A stretch of DNA of 64,000 bases from an uncultured Pelagibacteraceae bacterium (GTDB taxonomy: Bacteria; Pseudomonadota; Alphaproteobacteria; Pelagibacterales; Pelagibacteraceae), in assembly GCA_902555665.1 (NCBI GenBank), contig CACDTF010000001.1:1-64000 (forward strand), read 5' to 3'. Positions 62,877-64,000 of the stretch are shown here, in pieces. A program made the translations under genes and the position numbers. The notes under the pieces are model-generated. The model ran no database searches. It worked only from the letters and a program-made list of their open reading frames with translations, and was not told where the DNA came from. Within the stretch, counting starts at the first letter, position 1, and each line of letters starts with the position of its first letter.

Positions 62877-64000
62877 TTAGTGTGATTTACCAAGAATTGA
62901 TTTACCACTCGGTACACGTACATCATCAACCATTTTTTGAGTAGCTTTATCTGGTTCTGCAGTCATTAAACTGACCACTACCATTAAAACTAAACTAACA
63001 GCTGATCCGAAGATACCAAATGTTAACTGTGTTATTCCTAGGAATCCACTTCCACCAGTTCGTACCCAAACTAAGTACCAAGCACCGGCGATTAGACCAC
63101 CTAGCATACCAGCAATCGCTCCTTGTCTGTTAGCTCTCTTCCACCATACACCAAGTACAAGTGGGAAGAACAATCCAGACATCGCAAAATCAAATGCCCA
63201 GATAACCGAACCTAAGATTCCTTGAATCTCCATTGCTGCAATAGTTGCTCCAGCAAAACCAATTATTACAAGTAATACCCTTGCAACAAGAAGTCGTTTT
63301 GCAGTTTCCGCTTTTGGATCAATGATCTTATAATAAACATCATGTGATATAGCGTTTGCAATCGCTAGAATCAAACCATCGGCAGTAGACATGGCAGCTG
63401 CCATACCTCCTGCAGCAACTAGACCTGAAATTACGTAAGGTAATCCAGCTATCTCTGGTGTTGCTAATACAACGGCTTTACCACCCATGAAGAACTCATT
63501 TAATTCTAGAGTTCCATTTCCGTTAAAGTCGCTGATAAACATTAGGTTTGCTTGGTTCCAGTTTTGGTACCAATCTATCGCTTCCACTTCTGCAAATGTC
63601 TTACCGATAATACCAGTTGGTAAATTCGGGTCGATCAATGATAACTTAGATAATGTAGCTAACATTGGAGCAGAAGAGTAAAGTAGGAAGATAAAGAATA
63701 ATGACCAACCTACTGATTTTCTAGCTGCTTTTACACTTGGAGTAGTAAAGTATCTCATCATCACGTGCGGTAACGAAGCTGTTCCCATCATCATCGCTAA
63801 TGCTAATGAAATAAATGCCCAAGGTGTAGCGTTAACTGCAGAGTGAGCTTTAGTTATTCCTGCTAAGCCTTTAGGTACTGATTTTAGATCAGCAGCTGCG
63901 TTTTTAACAAAACCGAACTGTTGTTCTAACTCACCAATTCTAGCTACCTCATCAGCTAACATAAAGTGAGGGAAAAAACCCGCACCCATTTTGTTACTGA
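62877..64000 (-). CDS. Sodium:solute symporter (SSF family), C-terminal part, cut by the window edge
   Basis: The frame is open from 64000 to a stop at 62877 (at least 373 residues), with no start needed inside. It has seven or so hydrophobic segments, with FISLALAMMMGTASLPHVMMRYF and SGLVAAGGMAAAMSTADGLILAIANAI (by position) as SSF signatures of the acetate/ActP-like group. Between two segments, residues 154-165 of the visible ATG frame read DFNGNGTLELNE, an exact EF-hand loop pattern. Codon use is less A+T-biased than most neighbours, hinting at high expression. Substrate is unknown; a sodium-coupled organic acid is likely. A strong terminator follows. Confidence 0.88.
   Translation of the reverse strand, partial: SNKMGAGFFPHFMLADEVARIGELEQQFGFVKNAAADLKSVPKGLAGITKAHSAVNATPWAFISLALAMMMGTASLPHVMMRYFTTPSVKAARKSVGWSLFFIFLLYSSAPMLATLSKLSLIDPNLPTGIIGKTFAEVEAIDWYQNWNQANLMFISDFNGNGTLELNEFFMGGKAVVLATPEIAGLPYVISGLVAAGGMAAAMSTADGLILAIANAISHDVYYKIIDPKAETAKRLLVARVLLVIIGFAGATIAAMEIQGILGSVIWAFDFAMSGLFFPLVLGVWWKRANRQGAIAGMLGGLIAGAWYLVWVRTGGSGFLGITQLTFGIFGSAVSLVLMVVVSLMTAEPDKATQKMVDDVRVPSGKSILGKSH

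Overview
The window is a stretch of a small, strongly A+T-rich, densely packed bacterial chromosome. Gene families, gene order and style (gaps of a few bases, very few strong Shine-Dalgarno sequences, lysine/asparagine/isoleucine-rich proteins) point to an alphaproteobacterium of the SAR11 / Pelagibacterales group. No insertion sequence, prophage or CRISPR array was seen, and no gene-free stretch exceeds 300 bases.

Layout. 1-8549, mostly minus strand: RNA and translation factors (ybeY partial, phoH, miaB, fur, a short tsaB), a frame-broken polysaccharide deacetylase, a Bax-like glucosaminidase, nfuA, trpS and murJ. 8602-14109: malic enzyme, then the rsmI/LpoA-like/DolP-like envelope cluster and rdgB. 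14110-17945: heat-shock genes grpE-dnaK-dnaJ with recognisable RpoH-type promoters. 17988-24208: a sulfotransferase, dapB, nth, a PfkB kinase, a 2OG oxygenase, a tiny ArfA-like gene, a degenerate response regulator, an L,D-transpeptidase, yggS and a ThiE-like protein. 24207-25434: a strong terminator, a porin and its upstream region.

25435-43164 is the classical alphaproteobacterial replication-origin neighbourhood: (DUF3576)-leuS-lptE-holA-parB-parA-rsmG-mnmG-mnmE-rho-hemJ-hemH-hemE, then a 266-base gap with DnaA-box-like sites, then ppsR-maf-aroE-coaE-dnaQ on the other strand. A perfect 16-base parS site lies inside rsmG, about 7 kb from the gap. The gap is the predicted oriC and transcription diverges from it.

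43157-64000: secB, fxsA, timA, smr, a second sulfotransferase, hslVU with its own heat-shock promoter, the his operon (hisB-hisH-[48-residue lipoprotein]-hisA-hisF-hisE) followed by hinT and a GNAT gene, lolA-ftsK, a Ubi-type hydroxylase, a LON-domain protein, a third sulfotransferase, tRNA-Gly(GCC), an FkbM methyltransferase, phhB, purH, heparinase II/III-like, rpe, a YggT-like protein, and a sodium:solute symporter cut by the window edge that carries an EF-hand-like loop.

I did not find a large undescribed system. The most rewarding items are small: two short genes, three heat-shock promoters with identical spacing of which two imply leaderless mRNAs, the oriC/parS pair, the deacetylase frameshift at an A6 tract, and the EF-hand loop in the symporter.
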